A DNA stretch of 64,000 nucleotides from Sphingobacteriaceae bacterium (lineage in GTDB: Bacteria > Bacteroidota > Bacteroidia > B-17B0 > Aurantibacillaceae), in the NCBI GenBank assembly GCA_002319075.1, contig NVQB01000001.1:1674001-1738000 (forward strand), given 5' to 3'. The notes beneath the pieces were generated by a model that searched no databases, had not been told where the DNA came from, and saw only the letters and a list, made by a program, of their open reading frames with translations. Both the position numbers and the translations under genes were made by a program. Shown here in pieces: positions 17,154 to 26,789 of the stretch (position 1 is its first letter; each line of letters begins with the position of its first letter).

Positions 17154-19448
17154 TTAAAGATTATCAAACGGATTGTCGCTTCCAGGATCATCCTGCATGT
17201 CGTTATCGTATTTGCTACAATCCATCTCCAGATTCGGATCAAGATTTTTTGGTCGGGGAAAATCTCCCTTACTGACGTTTAATTTCTTATCGTTATATAC
17301 TTTATTGAAAAACTTACCCCATATTGGCAAGGCCATACTTGCTCCCTGTCCTTCTGCCATAGAATTAAAATGTATGCTCCTGTCTTCACCACCAACCCAC
17401 ACACCTGCAACAAGCTCGGGAGTAAGACCCATAAACCATCCATCCGCATTTCTTTGAGTAGTGCCGGTTTTACCTGCAATTTGATTATAAAGTTTATGTT
17501 TGAACCTGAGTCTTGAGCCTGTTCCTCCATCCACCACTCCACGCATTAACTGAATAACAGCATAAGCTTTTTCTTCACTAAACACCTCATCGCTATTCGG
17601 AATAAATTCCTCCAGAACTTTCCCGTTTTTATCTTCGATACGCGTTACAAAAGTAGGCTGAATATAAGTTCCCTTATTCACAAAAGCTGAATTTGCAGCA
17701 ACCATTTCGAAAACACTAATGTCAGCCGTACCTAAACAAATAGAAGGAACTTCCGGAATATCAGCCGTGATCCCTAAGCGTTTAACAAGGGTTACTACTG
17801 CGTGTGGGCCGTATTTTTTCATTACTGCAGCAGTCACATAATTCATAGATTGAGCCAAAGCCTTCTTCAAGGTTACCATCGTTCCTACATATTTCCCGTG
17901 CGGACCATCTGCGTCGTTAGGACACCAGTCTACTCCCGTTTCGGTAGTAATACAAGTCTTTACGTTTGGATACCGTGTGCATGGCGACTCACCGTTTCCA
18001 ATAGCAAGAGCATACACAAAAGGTTTAAAAGTTGAACCCACCTGGCGTTTACTCACTTTAACGTGATCGTATTGAAAATGTTTATGATTAATACCACCCA
18101 CCCAGGCCTTTACATAACCCGTCTGAGGCTCCATAACAGTAAAGCCCGTTTGTAAAAAACTCTTATAATACCGGATACTATCGTAGGGTGTTAAAACAGT
18201 ATCAATGTCTCCCCTAAGACTGTATACACGCATTGGAACCTTTTTGTAGAAAGTTTTAACTATTTCATTATGCGATAATCCATCTTCTTTTGACTTACGG
18301 TAACGATCGCTACGTTTGATAGAAGCATCCATGATGTCGTCAATCTCCTGTTTGGAAACATTCCAGGCAAAGGGCGCATTTTTTTTATTAAGACATTCTT
18401 TACTAAAAAGTTTTTGCAGATCTGCCATATGTTCATTCACCGATTCTTCAGCATATTGTTGCATACGTGAATCTATCGTTGTATAAATTTTTAAACCATC
18501 CTTGTATATGTTGTAAGGTTTATTCGTTTCAGGATTGATATGCTTTTTGCACCAATTCTCTAAAAAATTATCGCGGAGATATTCTCTGAAATAAGTAGCC
18601 AATCCATCGTTGTGATTTTCCGGACGAAAAGCTAATCCTAAAGGTAAAACTTTAAGGCTGTCGTATTTTTGTTGCGAAAGGTAGCCATACTTTACCATTT
18701 GATTCATTACAACATTTCTTCTTAAAAGAGTTCTGTCGTTGAATCTCACCGGATTGTAATAGGCGGGGTTTTTCGCCATTCCCACAAGCATAGCAGCTTG
18801 CTCTATCTTTAAACTATCCTGTGCACGGTTAAAATATATTTGCGCGGCAGATTTAATTCCCACTGCAAGATTTAAGAAATCAAATTTATTCAGGTAAAGC
18901 GATAAAATTTCCTCTTTCGTATACAGTTTTTCTAAACGCGTAGCGATGATCCATTCTTTAAACTTGCGTATAACCAACTCCGGCTTACTTAATTTTTCAC
19001 GCGGAAACATCATTTTTGCAAGTTGCTGAGAAAGCGTACTCGCTCCACCTTTTCCTCCACCCGAAAACACTGACCTGGCCAGAGCTTTTGCATCTACGCC
19101 ACTGTGATCGTAGAAACGCGCGTCCTCTGTAGCCACCAGGGCATTTACAATGTCTTTATCTAACTGCTGAAAATTAACATTAACACGGTTTTCCAAATAA
19201 TACTTTCCGATTATTTTCATGTCGCCACTGTAAACAACAGTAGCTAAACTGTTTTTAGGATTTAAGAGTTCATCCACTTTTGGCAATGATCCAAAAACAC
19301 CCAGACCAACAAGCGTTATTAACAGAAAAATAAAAACGAAAGGACCCATTAAGAAGATCCAAAGCCACTTGCTATACTTTTTATTAGATTTTTGCACGAA
19401 AAGAATTAAAAGGTAAAAATAACAAAAAGACCCAATCTGAAGCCTCAA
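17154..19448 (-). CDS. Penicillin-binding protein 1A, bifunctional
   Basis: A class A PBP that polymerises and cross-links peptidoglycan, up to 764 residues. One membrane anchor lies at about residues 29-50. The GT51 transglycosylase domain has the catalytic E108 in ATEDARFYDH and GGASTLSQQLAK (134-145). The transpeptidase has S472-TF-K475, S534-M-N536 and K660-T-G662, so all catalytic residues are intact. The start is uncertain: the ATG at 19448 gives an odd 17-residue leader (MRLQIGSFCYFYLLILF), whereas a GTG at 19397 gives VQKSNKKYSKWLW, a more typical short basic leader before the anchor. It is first in an apparent operon with two GT-C genes. It could equally be named PonA or MrcA. Confidence 0.95.
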   Translation of the reverse strand: MRLQIGSFCYFYLLILFVQKSNKKYSKWLWIFLMGPFVFIFLLITLVGLGVFGSLPKVDELLNPKNSLATVVYSGDMKIIGKYYLENRVNVNFQQLDKDIVNALVATEDARFYDHSGVDAKALARSVFSGGGKGGASTLSQQLAKMMFPREKLSKPELVIRKFKEWIIATRLEKLYTKEEILSLYLNKFDFLNLAVGIKSAAQIYFNRAQDSLKIEQAAMLVGMAKNPAYYNPVRFNDRTLLRRNVVMNQMVKYGYLSQQKYDSLKVLPLGLAFRPENHNDGLATYFREYLRDNFLENWCKKHINPETNKPYNIYKDGLKIYTTIDSRMQQYAEESVNEHMADLQKLFSKECLNKKNAPFAWNVSKQEIDDIMDASIKRSDRYRKSKEDGLSHNEIVKTFYKKVPMRVYSLRGDIDTVLTPYDSIRYYKSFLQTGFTVMEPQTGYVKAWVGGINHKHFQYDHVKVSKRQVGSTFKPFVYALAIGNGESPCTRYPNVKTCITTETGVDWCPNDADGPHGKYVGTMVTLKKALAQSMNYVTAAVMKKYGPHAVVTLVKRLGITADIPEVPSICLGTADISVFEMVAANSAFVNKGTYIQPTFVTRIEDKNGKVLEEFIPNSDEVFSEEKAYAVIQLMRGVVDGGTGSRLRFKHKLYNQIAGKTGTTQRNADGWFMGLTPELVAGVWVGGEDRSIHFNSMAEGQGASMALPIWGKFFNKVYNDKKLNVSKGDFPRPKNLDPNLEMDCSKYDNDMQDDPGSDNPFDNL

Positions 19449-19500
19449 TTATCTAAAATTTACCAGTATTATTGGGATATTAAAAATCATTAACAATTAG

Positions 19501-20190
19501 ATGAAAACTATACTCTTGCTTCATGGCGCACTAGGTTCTTCAGAAGATCTGCGAAGTCTTGCTATCACTTTAGAAAAAGAAGGATTAAAGGTCTTGATCT
19601 TTAACTTTTCAGGACACGGAAAAAGTGACTTTAGAGAGGTCTTTAGCATTCCTCAATTTGCAAAAGAAGTAGAGTCATTTATTTCGGAAAAAGAGCTTAA
19701 AAATATAAGTGTATTTGGCTACAGTATGGGTGGATTTGTTGCGCTCTATCTCGCTTCAAAACACCCAAATCTCTTTGAAAAGATAATAACCCTTGGAACA
19801 AAATTCGATTGGAGCCAGGCTTCTGTAGATAAAGAAACAAAAATGCTGGATCCAAAAGTAATAGCCGAAAAAGTGCCCGCCTTTGCAAAATCTTTAGATG
19901 CAAAGCATGGAGAAGCCTGGACCACCCTCCTTCCAAAAACAGCTGCATTAATGCGTGAAATAAACGAGAAAGACTTCTTGAGTCATGAAGTTATTAAGAG
20001 TGTGAGTGTACCCACATTATTAGGTTTGGGAGACCGGGACCAGATGGTTTCTCTGGAGGAAACACTTAAGGTTTACAAAACGCTTCCAAATGCGCAGATG
20101 TACATGCTTCCTAAAACCAAACACCAGCTGGAATCTGCGAACCTGAAGCTGCTTACTAACACAATTCTTGAATTTGTAACATACGATTAG
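19501..20190 (+). CDS. Alpha/beta-fold hydrolase
   Basis: A compact 229-residue alpha/beta hydrolase. LLLHGALGSSEDLRSL contains the oxyanion HG motif, the nucleophile is S75 in GYSMGG, the acid is D180 (or D178) in GLGDRDQM, and the histidine is H208 in TKHQLE. The catalytic triad is complete. There is no signal peptide, so it is cytosolic. The small cap region (residues ~105-160) gives no clue to substrate; esterase, lactonase and thioesterase are all possible. It is divergent from PBP1A and followed 26 bases later by an outer-membrane protein gene. Confidence 0.88.
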   Translation: MKTILLLHGALGSSEDLRSLAITLEKEGLKVLIFNFSGHGKSDFREVFSIPQFAKEVESFISEKELKNISVFGYSMGGFVALYLASKHPNLFEKIITLGTKFDWSQASVDKETKMLDPKVIAEKVPAFAKSLDAKHGEAWTTLLPKTAALMREINEKDFLSHEVIKSVSVPTLLGLGDRDQMVSLEETLKVYKTLPNAQMYMLPKTKHQLESANLKLLTNTILEFVTYD

Positions 20191-20216
20191 CAAAATTTTG
20201 GCGTTGTAAATGCATC

Positions 20217-20912
20217 ATGCGCTTTATAGTAGTAGTTCTTTTTCTAATTCTAAGTTTTAATTTAAAAGCTCAGCTGAGTTCGGGCTTAAACCTGGTTGTG
20301 GGTGCCGGGGTTTCCTATTTTTTTAACGATCCATCTTTAAACAGGCGCGTCGACAATACAAGGTTCGCCGGCGTTAATTATGTCTTCCTAAATAAAAATC
20401 AACACCTGGCTTTTAATCCAGGCTTTAACTTGCAGACCAATCAGTATAGCAGTAAAATAAAAGAGGATTTTTTGACACAAATAAATCAGCACGTTCTGAG
20501 TTTAACCCTTGACATGCTTTTAAAAATCAATAAACGTGCTTATTTACGAGCCGGACTTTTCTTTAACCAACTTGCGTCTTCAGATATAAGCGTTGTAAAT
20601 ACCTATAACAGAAGTTCCGCTTTTTATTATGGAAGCTCCGAATTGGAAAAAGACTATCATTCCACCAACCTTCAGGCTGGCGTCACGCTGGGAGTATCCT
20701 TCCCGTTCAAAGTCTTTCAACGCTTTCACAAATTCAATATTAAAATCGCAGAGTTTGCTTCTCCGCTTGTAAAACAAAATTATATTTTAAGCAAAGCCAT
20801 GATTGGAAACGAAACAAAAGTTCTCTCCCTAAAAGCGAGACCAACCATGCTCAGTATCGGTTTTGATTTTAATTTCAATCGCATTAAAAAGAAAAAAGAA
20901 GCAGAAGATTGA
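20217..20912 (+). CDS. Outer-membrane beta-barrel protein
   Basis: A 231-residue protein with a clear signal peptide (MRFIVVVLFLILSFNLKAQ, cleavage after AQ). It has the alternating pattern of amphipathic strands and aromatic residues expected of a small outer-membrane barrel (e.g. LNLVVGAGVSYFF, FAGVNYVFLN, AYLRAGLFFNQL, LSIGFDFNF). Its size is similar to PorT-like barrels of Bacteroidota, but there is no diagnostic residue set, so the function is open. It ends in a charged KKKKEAED tail. The gene probably shares a transcript with the hydrolase upstream. Confidence 0.7.
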   Translation: MRFIVVVLFLILSFNLKAQLSSGLNLVVGAGVSYFFNDPSLNRRVDNTRFAGVNYVFLNKNQHLAFNPGFNLQTNQYSSKIKEDFLTQINQHVLSLTLDMLLKINKRAYLRAGLFFNQLASSDISVVNTYNRSSAFYYGSSELEKDYHSTNLQAGVTLGVSFPFKVFQRFHKFNIKIAEFASPLVKQNYILSKAMIGNETKVLSLKARPTMLSIGFDFNFNRIKKKKEAED

Positions 20913-20922
20913 GCGTGTTTCA

Positions 20923-21020
20923 GCCACACAGATCACAGATTCTGCAGAAGATGGTTTAAGTTGGCCGCAAATGAATTTGATCTGTGGGAATTTGAAAAAG
21001 AGATCTGCCCAATCAGCGTT
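20923..21020. repeat. Intergenic repeat-like element with ATCTGTG arms
   Basis: The gap between the barrel gene and rodA contains CCACACAGATCACAGATT and, further on, GATCTGTGGGAATTT and AGATCTGCCCAATCAGCG. The GATCTGTG/CACAGATC arms form an imperfect inverted repeat. The wording resembles short repeats scattered between genes in Bacteroidota genomes. Only one copy is in this window, so the repeat status is inferred. Confidence 0.4.
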
Positions 21021-21027
21021 AATCTCA

Positions 21028-22335
21028 CTATCTAAGAATTAGCAACCTGTTCGCGTCGAGCTTAATAAATATAAAAAGCAGGATGGTGAATGACCACAAA
21101 GAAGAACCTCCATAGCTAAAAAATGGCAAGGGAATTCCGATCACCGGCATCAAGCCAATAGTCATTCCAATATTAACCGCTAAGTGAAAAAACAGAATCG
21201 CGGAAACACCATAACCGTATATCCGGCTGAAGTCGGACCGTTGCCTTTCCGCTAAAAAGATCACACGTAAAATGAGAAAGAGTTCTAAAAAAATAACCAC
21301 CGTACTTCCTACGAAGCCCCACTCCTCTCCAACAGTGCAAAAAATAAAGTCTGTATCCTGCTCCGGCACAAAATCATATTTCGTCTGAGTACCCTGTAAA
21401 TAGCCTTTTCCAAGAAAACCTCCACTACCGATGGCAATTTTAGCCTGGTTTACATTGTAACCTTCTTTCTTGAGATCCACTGTTCCGCGTCCTAATAGAA
21501 CATCTATACGTACTTTTTGATGTGGCTCGAGGTGATTGTACACATAATTCGTGGTCAACACCACCCCTGCTGCCAGCAAGTACACCAGCGAAACAAAAAT
21601 GAAATTCTTTCTTGTTCTGCGAATAAATAAAAATGCAGAATAGGTAATAACTGCCAGCGTAATAAGGAGGCCAGTGATCTGAGTTACTACTAAAGCTACC
21701 ACAAACAAAATCGTTGCAAGCAATCCGAAAATCAAAAATCCCACACTCAATCCTTCCCTGTATAATACAATGATGAATGCTACAAATACTATAGCCAGAC
21801 CCGTTTCATCCTGAAGCTTTTTTATGATAATGAGAGGCGCAATAATAAAAAGTAAAGCAATGATAGTATTCTTGTAGTTTTTAAAAAGATCTCGCAGTCT
21901 CAATCTGAATTGCTGACTTACCACAATATTCTGATTACTTAAAAACTTCGCCAAAGCAAGATTTGCCGCGAACTTCATAAACTCCGCGGGCTGTATCCCA
22001 AAGCCTCCCACGCCAAACCACGATTTACTTCCCTTGATCTCTCGCCCGAAAAAAACCACCAGAATATTGGCAGCAATTAAAAAACCATAAAAGATATAGG
22101 CGAAGGCGGTATAAAAATTCGCATCAATCAATAAAATACTAAAAGCAATAACTGTTGCTCCGGCAATCCAGATCAGCTGCTTGCCATATTTTTGAGTAGT
22201 GTCGAAAATATTTTGATGCTCTTCGTTAAAAACGGCAGCATAAATGTTTAACCAGCCCATAATTACCAATAACACATAGGTGAGAACCGTTAGTCGATCT
22301 ACGCCATAGAATATGTCATTTTCATTCCTTGCCAT
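21028..22335 (-). CDS. rodA: Rod-shape SEDS peptidoglycan polymerase RodA
   Basis: A SEDS-family glycosyltransferase that polymerises lipid II during elongation, working with PBP2. The 435-residue protein has about ten membrane segments and the family signatures GIQPAEFMKFAANLALAKFL, IGSGGFLGKGYLQGTQ, FVPEQDTDFIFCTVGEEWGF and GLMPVIGIPLPFFSYGGSS. The last contains the conserved PLPFFSYGGS block near the C-terminus. It is last in the mreB-mreC-mreD-mrdA-rodA order and begins 3 bases after the mrdA stop, so the two partners are made together. It is slightly longer than many RodA proteins because of an extended loop around residues 200-270. Confidence 0.97.
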   Translation of the reverse strand: MARNENDIFYGVDRLTVLTYVLLVIMGWLNIYAAVFNEEHQNIFDTTQKYGKQLIWIAGATVIAFSILLIDANFYTAFAYIFYGFLIAANILVVFFGREIKGSKSWFGVGGFGIQPAEFMKFAANLALAKFLSNQNIVVSQQFRLRLRDLFKNYKNTIIALLFIIAPLIIIKKLQDETGLAIVFVAFIIVLYREGLSVGFLIFGLLATILFVVALVVTQITGLLITLAVITYSAFLFIRRTRKNFIFVSLVYLLAAGVVLTTNYVYNHLEPHQKVRIDVLLGRGTVDLKKEGYNVNQAKIAIGSGGFLGKGYLQGTQTKYDFVPEQDTDFIFCTVGEEWGFVGSTVVIFLELFLILRVIFLAERQRSDFSRIYGYGVSAILFFHLAVNIGMTIGLMPVIGIPLPFFSYGGSSLWSFTILLFIFIKLDANRLLILR

Positions 22336-22338
22336 TTG

Positions 22339-24201
22339 TTAATGCTTTTTCTCTGCTAGCAAATTGTTTGCGTCAATCAGATTTGTCTCCATCATCTTTT
22401 TTTCCATTTCAGGACGATCTGTTTTTCCTTTCAGATATTTTTCAATCATCAATGTTACGATTGGAGCGCTCCATACACCACCAAAACCGGCGTTTTCAAC
22501 GATACAGGCAATAGCTATCTTGGGATTTTCACGCGGCGCAAAAGCTAAAAATACTGCATGATCTTTTCCATGTGGATTTTGCGCAGTTCCTGTTTTACCA
22601 CAAATCACAATATCTTTCACACGCGAATGATAGCCTGTTCCTCCGTCGAGACACATTTGCATACCATCAATGACATTTAAATACGCTTCAGGATTTTGAA
22701 CTCCTACCAGATGTTTCTGACGGAAACGTACGTCAATTTGTTTTTCGGTACCGATACCTTTAACACAGTGTGGTGTATAATAGAAGCCCCGATTAGCAAT
22801 GGTAGCAACGACATTTGCCATTTGCAGCGGAACTAACGTAAGTTCTGCCTGGCCGATACCGAGAGATACAATCGTATTGCTTCTCCACCCGTTTTTGCCA
22901 AACACCTTATTATAATAATCTACCGAAGGTACATTCCCGGGTTTATCAAACGGAAGATCGGTTCCAAGGCGCGTACCAGGACCAAAAGTAACCACCATGT
23001 CGCGCCAGTGATTATAGCCATCAATAAAATGCGGATAAGCTTTTTGATCAACGATTTCCCTGAAAACGTAACTGTAATAGGAATTACACGATTGCGCTAC
23101 AGATCCCACCAAATCTACACCCCCGTGAGGGTGGCATTTTGGTTTATTACCCATAGGAGGATAACCCTGGTGGCAGGGAAAACTAGTAGAGCGTTTGATC
23201 AATCCATCGTTTTGCGCAATCAAAGCATCAATCAACTTGAAAATAGAACCCGGTGGGTACATCGCTGTGAGCGCCCGATTAAAAAGAGGACGATTTAAAC
23301 TATCATAATAAAGTTTGGTAAAATTCTTAGAACGCTCTTTTCCACCCACTAATAGATTTGGATCGTAAGCTGGGCCAGAGACAAGGCATAAAATCTCTCC
23401 GGTAGAAGGCTCTATGGCAACGATCGCACCTTTTTTACCCCGCATAAGTTTCTCACCGTATTCCTGCAAATCCATATCAATACTACAATAGAGCGGCTTT
23501 CCGGAAATTGCTGCCGTATCGTACTTTCCTTCCATATAAGCTCCAACGGTTTTATTGTGAACATCCGTTACAACGCGCTGCACTCCCTTTCTGCCACGTA
23601 AAGCCTCCTCATAACTCTTTTCAATACCAGTAATGCCAATGTAATCTCCTTCACGGTAATATGAATTTTTTTCCGCTCCTTCCTTGCTAATCTCTCCTAC
23701 ATAACCCAGAAGATGCGCTGCAATTGGCCGTGGATACTTTCTAACGGTTCGCTTTTGCACGAAAAACCCCTTGAAACGGTACAACTTCTCCTGTAAGGCC
23801 GCATAAGTCTGTGGCGACATTTGTTTTTCAAAAATGCTTTGTTTACGCGGAGAATTGGGCGCCTGAGAGGCTTTTTTCATCCGCTTCAAATATTCTTTTT
23901 TAGTGATCTGCAACACTTCACAAACCGACATGGTATCGCATCCTTTAGTCTCCCTCGGAATTACCATTAAATCATAAGATGGTGAATTGTAAACCAGTAA
24001 TTTTCCGTTCCTGTCAAAAATGTAACCGCGCACCGGGTACTCCGTCATGTTACGCAGCGCGTTATTTTCAGCCGCAAATTTATACTGATCATCCACTAAT
24101 TGAATGTAGAATAACCGGCAAATGTAAATGACAACGATAAGGACGAAAAACCCTCCGATAATTAGTTTTCTATCTCCTAATTGAACTGCAGTAGAACTCA
24201 T
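22339..24201 (-). CDS. mrdA: Penicillin-binding protein 2, elongasome transpeptidase
   Basis: A class B PBP that cross-links the glycan made by RodA. The 620-residue protein has one N-terminal anchor (about residues 13-35), a pedestal with RGYIFDRNGKLLVYNSPSYDL, and a transpeptidase domain with S319-IF-K322 in YPPGSIFK, S371-C-N373, and K536-T-G538 in CGKTGTAQNP. All catalytic motifs are present. Its start codon overlaps the mreD stop by four bases (ATGA), and rodA follows after 3 bases. Context and sequence agree that this is PBP2 of the rod complex rather than FtsI. Confidence 0.97.
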   Translation of the reverse strand: MSSTAVQLGDRKLIIGGFFVLIVVIYICRLFYIQLVDDQYKFAAENNALRNMTEYPVRGYIFDRNGKLLVYNSPSYDLMVIPRETKGCDTMSVCEVLQITKKEYLKRMKKASQAPNSPRKQSIFEKQMSPQTYAALQEKLYRFKGFFVQKRTVRKYPRPIAAHLLGYVGEISKEGAEKNSYYREGDYIGITGIEKSYEEALRGRKGVQRVVTDVHNKTVGAYMEGKYDTAAISGKPLYCSIDMDLQEYGEKLMRGKKGAIVAIEPSTGEILCLVSGPAYDPNLLVGGKERSKNFTKLYYDSLNRPLFNRALTAMYPPGSIFKLIDALIAQNDGLIKRSTSFPCHQGYPPMGNKPKCHPHGGVDLVGSVAQSCNSYYSYVFREIVDQKAYPHFIDGYNHWRDMVVTFGPGTRLGTDLPFDKPGNVPSVDYYNKVFGKNGWRSNTIVSLGIGQAELTLVPLQMANVVATIANRGFYYTPHCVKGIGTEKQIDVRFRQKHLVGVQNPEAYLNVIDGMQMCLDGGTGYHSRVKDIVICGKTGTAQNPHGKDHAVFLAFAPRENPKIAIACIVENAGFGGVWSAPIVTLMIEKYLKGKTDRPEMEKKMMETNLIDANNLLAEKKH

Positions 24202-24716
24202 GTGCGCCGCTTGTTAGTGAAAAATAAAAACTGGATCAGATAAATAAGTCCTAAAGTTCCCACACTACTTAAAACAACTCTTAAAAGCGTTGAGAAGAAT
24301 TCTGAGAAGCGAAAAATCTCCAGGTAAAAAAGTACAAAGTGATGAATAAAAACCAGGGTTCCTGCGTAACGTAAAAACCACTCCAGGCCCATATCTTCAA
24401 CCGTTGGTTTTACGCCAATATCATATCCATCGCGCGGAGAAATGTATTTTAAAACATAATATCTTGAAAACCCCATCACTGTGCAAGCTGTGGCATGTAA
24501 ACCAGAAGAATCATAAAAATAGTCAATACAAACTCCCAGTAAAAATGCTAAAAAAAGAACAAGTAATTTATTGGTTTCAAAGGGAAGAATGATCACTACC
24601 ATAATGTATGGCAACAGAATGACATACCCCGTGAGGTTTATGTTTTGAATTATTAGTACCTGCAGGATTACAAGTAAAATAAACCGCAGAATGTTTTTTA
24701 TTAGTTCAGTCGTCAA
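24198..24716 (-). CDS. mreD: Rod shape-determining protein MreD
   Basis: A 172-residue, largely hydrophobic protein with about five membrane segments (LILQVLIIQNINLTGYVILLPYIMVVIILPFET and onward). Primary sequence is weakly conserved in this family, but the NINLTGYV...PYIMVVIILP block followed by LGVCIDYFYDSSGLHA is the typical MreD pattern. Position between mreC and mrdA confirms the assignment. It overlaps mreC by 11 bases and mrdA by 4. MreD bridges MreC with the other elongasome proteins in the inner membrane. Confidence 0.93.
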   Translation of the reverse strand: MTTELIKNILRFILLVILQVLIIQNINLTGYVILLPYIMVVIILPFETNKLLVLFLAFLLGVCIDYFYDSSGLHATACTVMGFSRYYVLKYISPRDGYDIGVKPTVEDMGLEWFLRYAGTLVFIHHFVLFYLEIFRFSEFFSTLLRVVLSSVGTLGLIYLIQFLFFTNKRRT

Positions 24717-25545
24717 CTTGTTTTTGTGTAGTTAGTTCTAAAGAATCGCGTTCGTTTTTAAATTTATTTTTAATCACGTAAACATGATTTACTTTTTTAA
24801 GATCTGCGCTGAGTTTAACTTTCGCCGTGTAATAAGATTCATTTTTCCGGCGTTCAAAACTTTCGATTGTTCCCACCATTATACCTTCCGGAAAAATTCC
24901 CGATAATTCACTGGTAATTACGGTGTCGCCCTTTACGATCTTTGCGTGAGTTGGAATATCTGTGAGCAGGCAATACCTGTAATCACCGCCGTCCCAAACC
25001 AGTGGCCCATAACTTCCGTCTTTTTTAAGCTGGCAGTTCACGCGAACATCTTTATGCAAAAGACTCATGGCACTCGAAAAATTACGCGATACGTTAGTCA
25101 CAATTCCTACAATACCATCGCCGGCCATAACAGCCATATCCTGTGTAATACCTTGTTCCGATCCAATATTCAGTGTTAAGAAATTCCGGCGTTTATTTAC
25201 CGAAGAGTTCACCACTTTTGCGTTGATGTACGAGTACTGTTGTTTATAAAGCGTATCGTTTTTAGTAAACTCTTTTAAGGGAAGAACCGCGTAATTGGCT
25301 TTTAGGAAATTGCGAAGAATAGAATTTTCCCTGACAATTTTCTCATTTTCCTGTTTTAGCGAAAAATACTCTCTGGTATTTGCGGCAGTCTCGTAAACGT
25401 TAGCAACTGCCCTGTTAGATGAATTTAAAACATGTGAACCCTGGTAACCGCTGCTCTGAACCATTAACCAAATACAGATAACCTGGAGTAGCAGAAAAAC
25501 GAAAATAAAATTGTGCTTTATAACAAAGGCAAATAAGTTTCTCAT
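24706..25545 (-). CDS. mreC: Rod shape-determining protein MreC
   Basis: A 279-residue bitopic protein. An N-terminal membrane helix (about residues 12-28) leads to a coiled-coil (ETAANTREYFSLKQENEKIVRENSILRNFL, positions about 52-81) and then the periplasmic beta domain with NIGSEQGITQDMAVMAGDGIVGIV. It scaffolds the elongation complex. The C-terminal extension is short (KNERDSLELTTQKQVDD). The gene follows mreB after a 91-base gap. Confidence 0.96.
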   Translation of the reverse strand: MRNLFAFVIKHNFIFVFLLLQVICIWLMVQSSGYQGSHVLNSSNRAVANVYETAANTREYFSLKQENEKIVRENSILRNFLKANYAVLPLKEFTKNDTLYKQQYSYINAKVVNSSVNKRRNFLTLNIGSEQGITQDMAVMAGDGIVGIVTNVSRNFSSAMSLLHKDVRVNCQLKKDGSYGPLVWDGGDYRYCLLTDIPTHAKIVKGDTVITSELSGIFPEGIMVGTIESFERRKNESYYTAKVKLSADLKKVNHVYVIKNKFKNERDSLELTTQKQVDD

Positions 25546-25636
25546 GCGTGTTTGTTCTGTTTATCTGGCTCGACGCATGCCTGCCGGGTTAAGAGCAAAG
25601 CTGTGCTTCTTTAAATCTACATTCTAAAGAACCGGT

Positions 25637-26659
25637 TTACTTGATCAGGAAAGGGAATTTATGAACATTTTTTAGTGCAATTCCGGTACCACGGGCAACC
25701 GCGCGAAGTGGATCCTCACAAACATGCACCGGAAGTTTAGTTTTTAGAGAAATACGTTTATCTAATCCTCTCAATAATGAACCACCGCCAGCCATGAAAA
25801 TTCCTTTTCTGTAAATATCGGCTGCAAGTTCCGGAGGTGTCATTTCAAGAGCGTTTAAGATCGCTTCCTCAATTTTAGAAATAGATTTATCCAAACAATG
25901 CGCAATCTCTACATAACTGATATAAACTTCTTTTGGAATACCACTCATTAAGTCACGTCCCTGTACCGCATAATCTGCAGGTGGATTTTCAATTTCAGTC
26001 ATTGCCGCGCCAACTTCAATTTTCACACGCTCCGCACTACGCTCACCAATTAAAATGTTGTGTTGACGACGCATGTATTCTTCAATATTAGCATTGAAAT
26101 CATCACCGGCAATACGTGTAGACTTATCACAAACAATACCACCCAAAGCGATTACGGCAATCTCGGAAGTACCACCACCAATATCGATGATCATATTTCC
26201 CATAGGCTCTTCTACGTCAATTCCCATCCCAATAGCAGCAGCCATAGGTTCGTGAATCATATAAACTTCTTTCGCTCCGGCATGCTCGGCACTGTCACGT
26301 ACCGCACGTTTCTCTACCTCCGTAATACCGCTGGGAATACAAATTACCATTCTTAAGGAAGGTTTAAAAAAACGATTTCCGGGATTAATCATTTTGATCA
26401 TTCCTTTAATCATTTCTTCAGCAGCCTGGAAATCCGCAATTACTCCGTCTTTCAGGGGACGAATAGTTTTAATATTCTCATGCGTTTTACCATGCATCAT
26501 CTGCGCCTGGCGTCCCACAGCTATTATTCGGCCGTTTGTTCGATCCATAGCAACTATACTTGGTTCATCCACAACTACTTTATCGTTATTAATGATAATC
26601 GTGTTCGCGGTTCCTAAGTCAATTGCAATGTCTTGCGTTAAAAAGTCGAATAATGCCAT
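25637..26659 (-). CDS. mreB: Rod shape-determining protein MreB (actin homologue)
   Basis: A 340-residue bacterial actin that positions cell-wall synthesis. Actin-fold motifs are present: phosphate-1 loop DLGTANTII near residue 16, connect-1 EPSIVAMD, VICIPSGITEVEKRAVRDSA, the phosphate-2 loop NMIIDIGGGTSEIAVIALGG, and the adenosine motif FMAGGGSLLRGLDKRI. Length and motifs are canonical. It is the first gene of the shape operon. Its upstream region (26660-26789) holds the palindrome TAAACGTTTA (26711-26720) and a near-match to the -7 box, TAACTTTA, on the minus strand at 26683-26690. I see no convincing -33 element. Confidence 0.98.
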   Translation of the reverse strand: MALFDFLTQDIAIDLGTANTIIINNDKVVVDEPSIVAMDRTNGRIIAVGRQAQMMHGKTHENIKTIRPLKDGVIADFQAAEEMIKGMIKMINPGNRFFKPSLRMVICIPSGITEVEKRAVRDSAEHAGAKEVYMIHEPMAAAIGMGIDVEEPMGNMIIDIGGGTSEIAVIALGGIVCDKSTRIAGDDFNANIEEYMRRQHNILIGERSAERVKIEVGAAMTEIENPPADYAVQGRDLMSGIPKEVYISYVEIAHCLDKSISKIEEAILNALEMTPPELAADIYRKGIFMAGGGSLLRGLDKRISLKTKLPVHVCEDPLRAVARGTGIALKNVHKFPFLIK

Positions 26660-26789
26660 AAAAGTGAAGTGGTATAAGGATGTAAAGTTAAAAAAAATGC
26701 AATCTAAACGTAAACGTTTATGAGTTATTGGCTGAAAGATTTTAAGAAATAGTTAACAACAAAATTTCGCAGACACGAGGGTATTAAAC

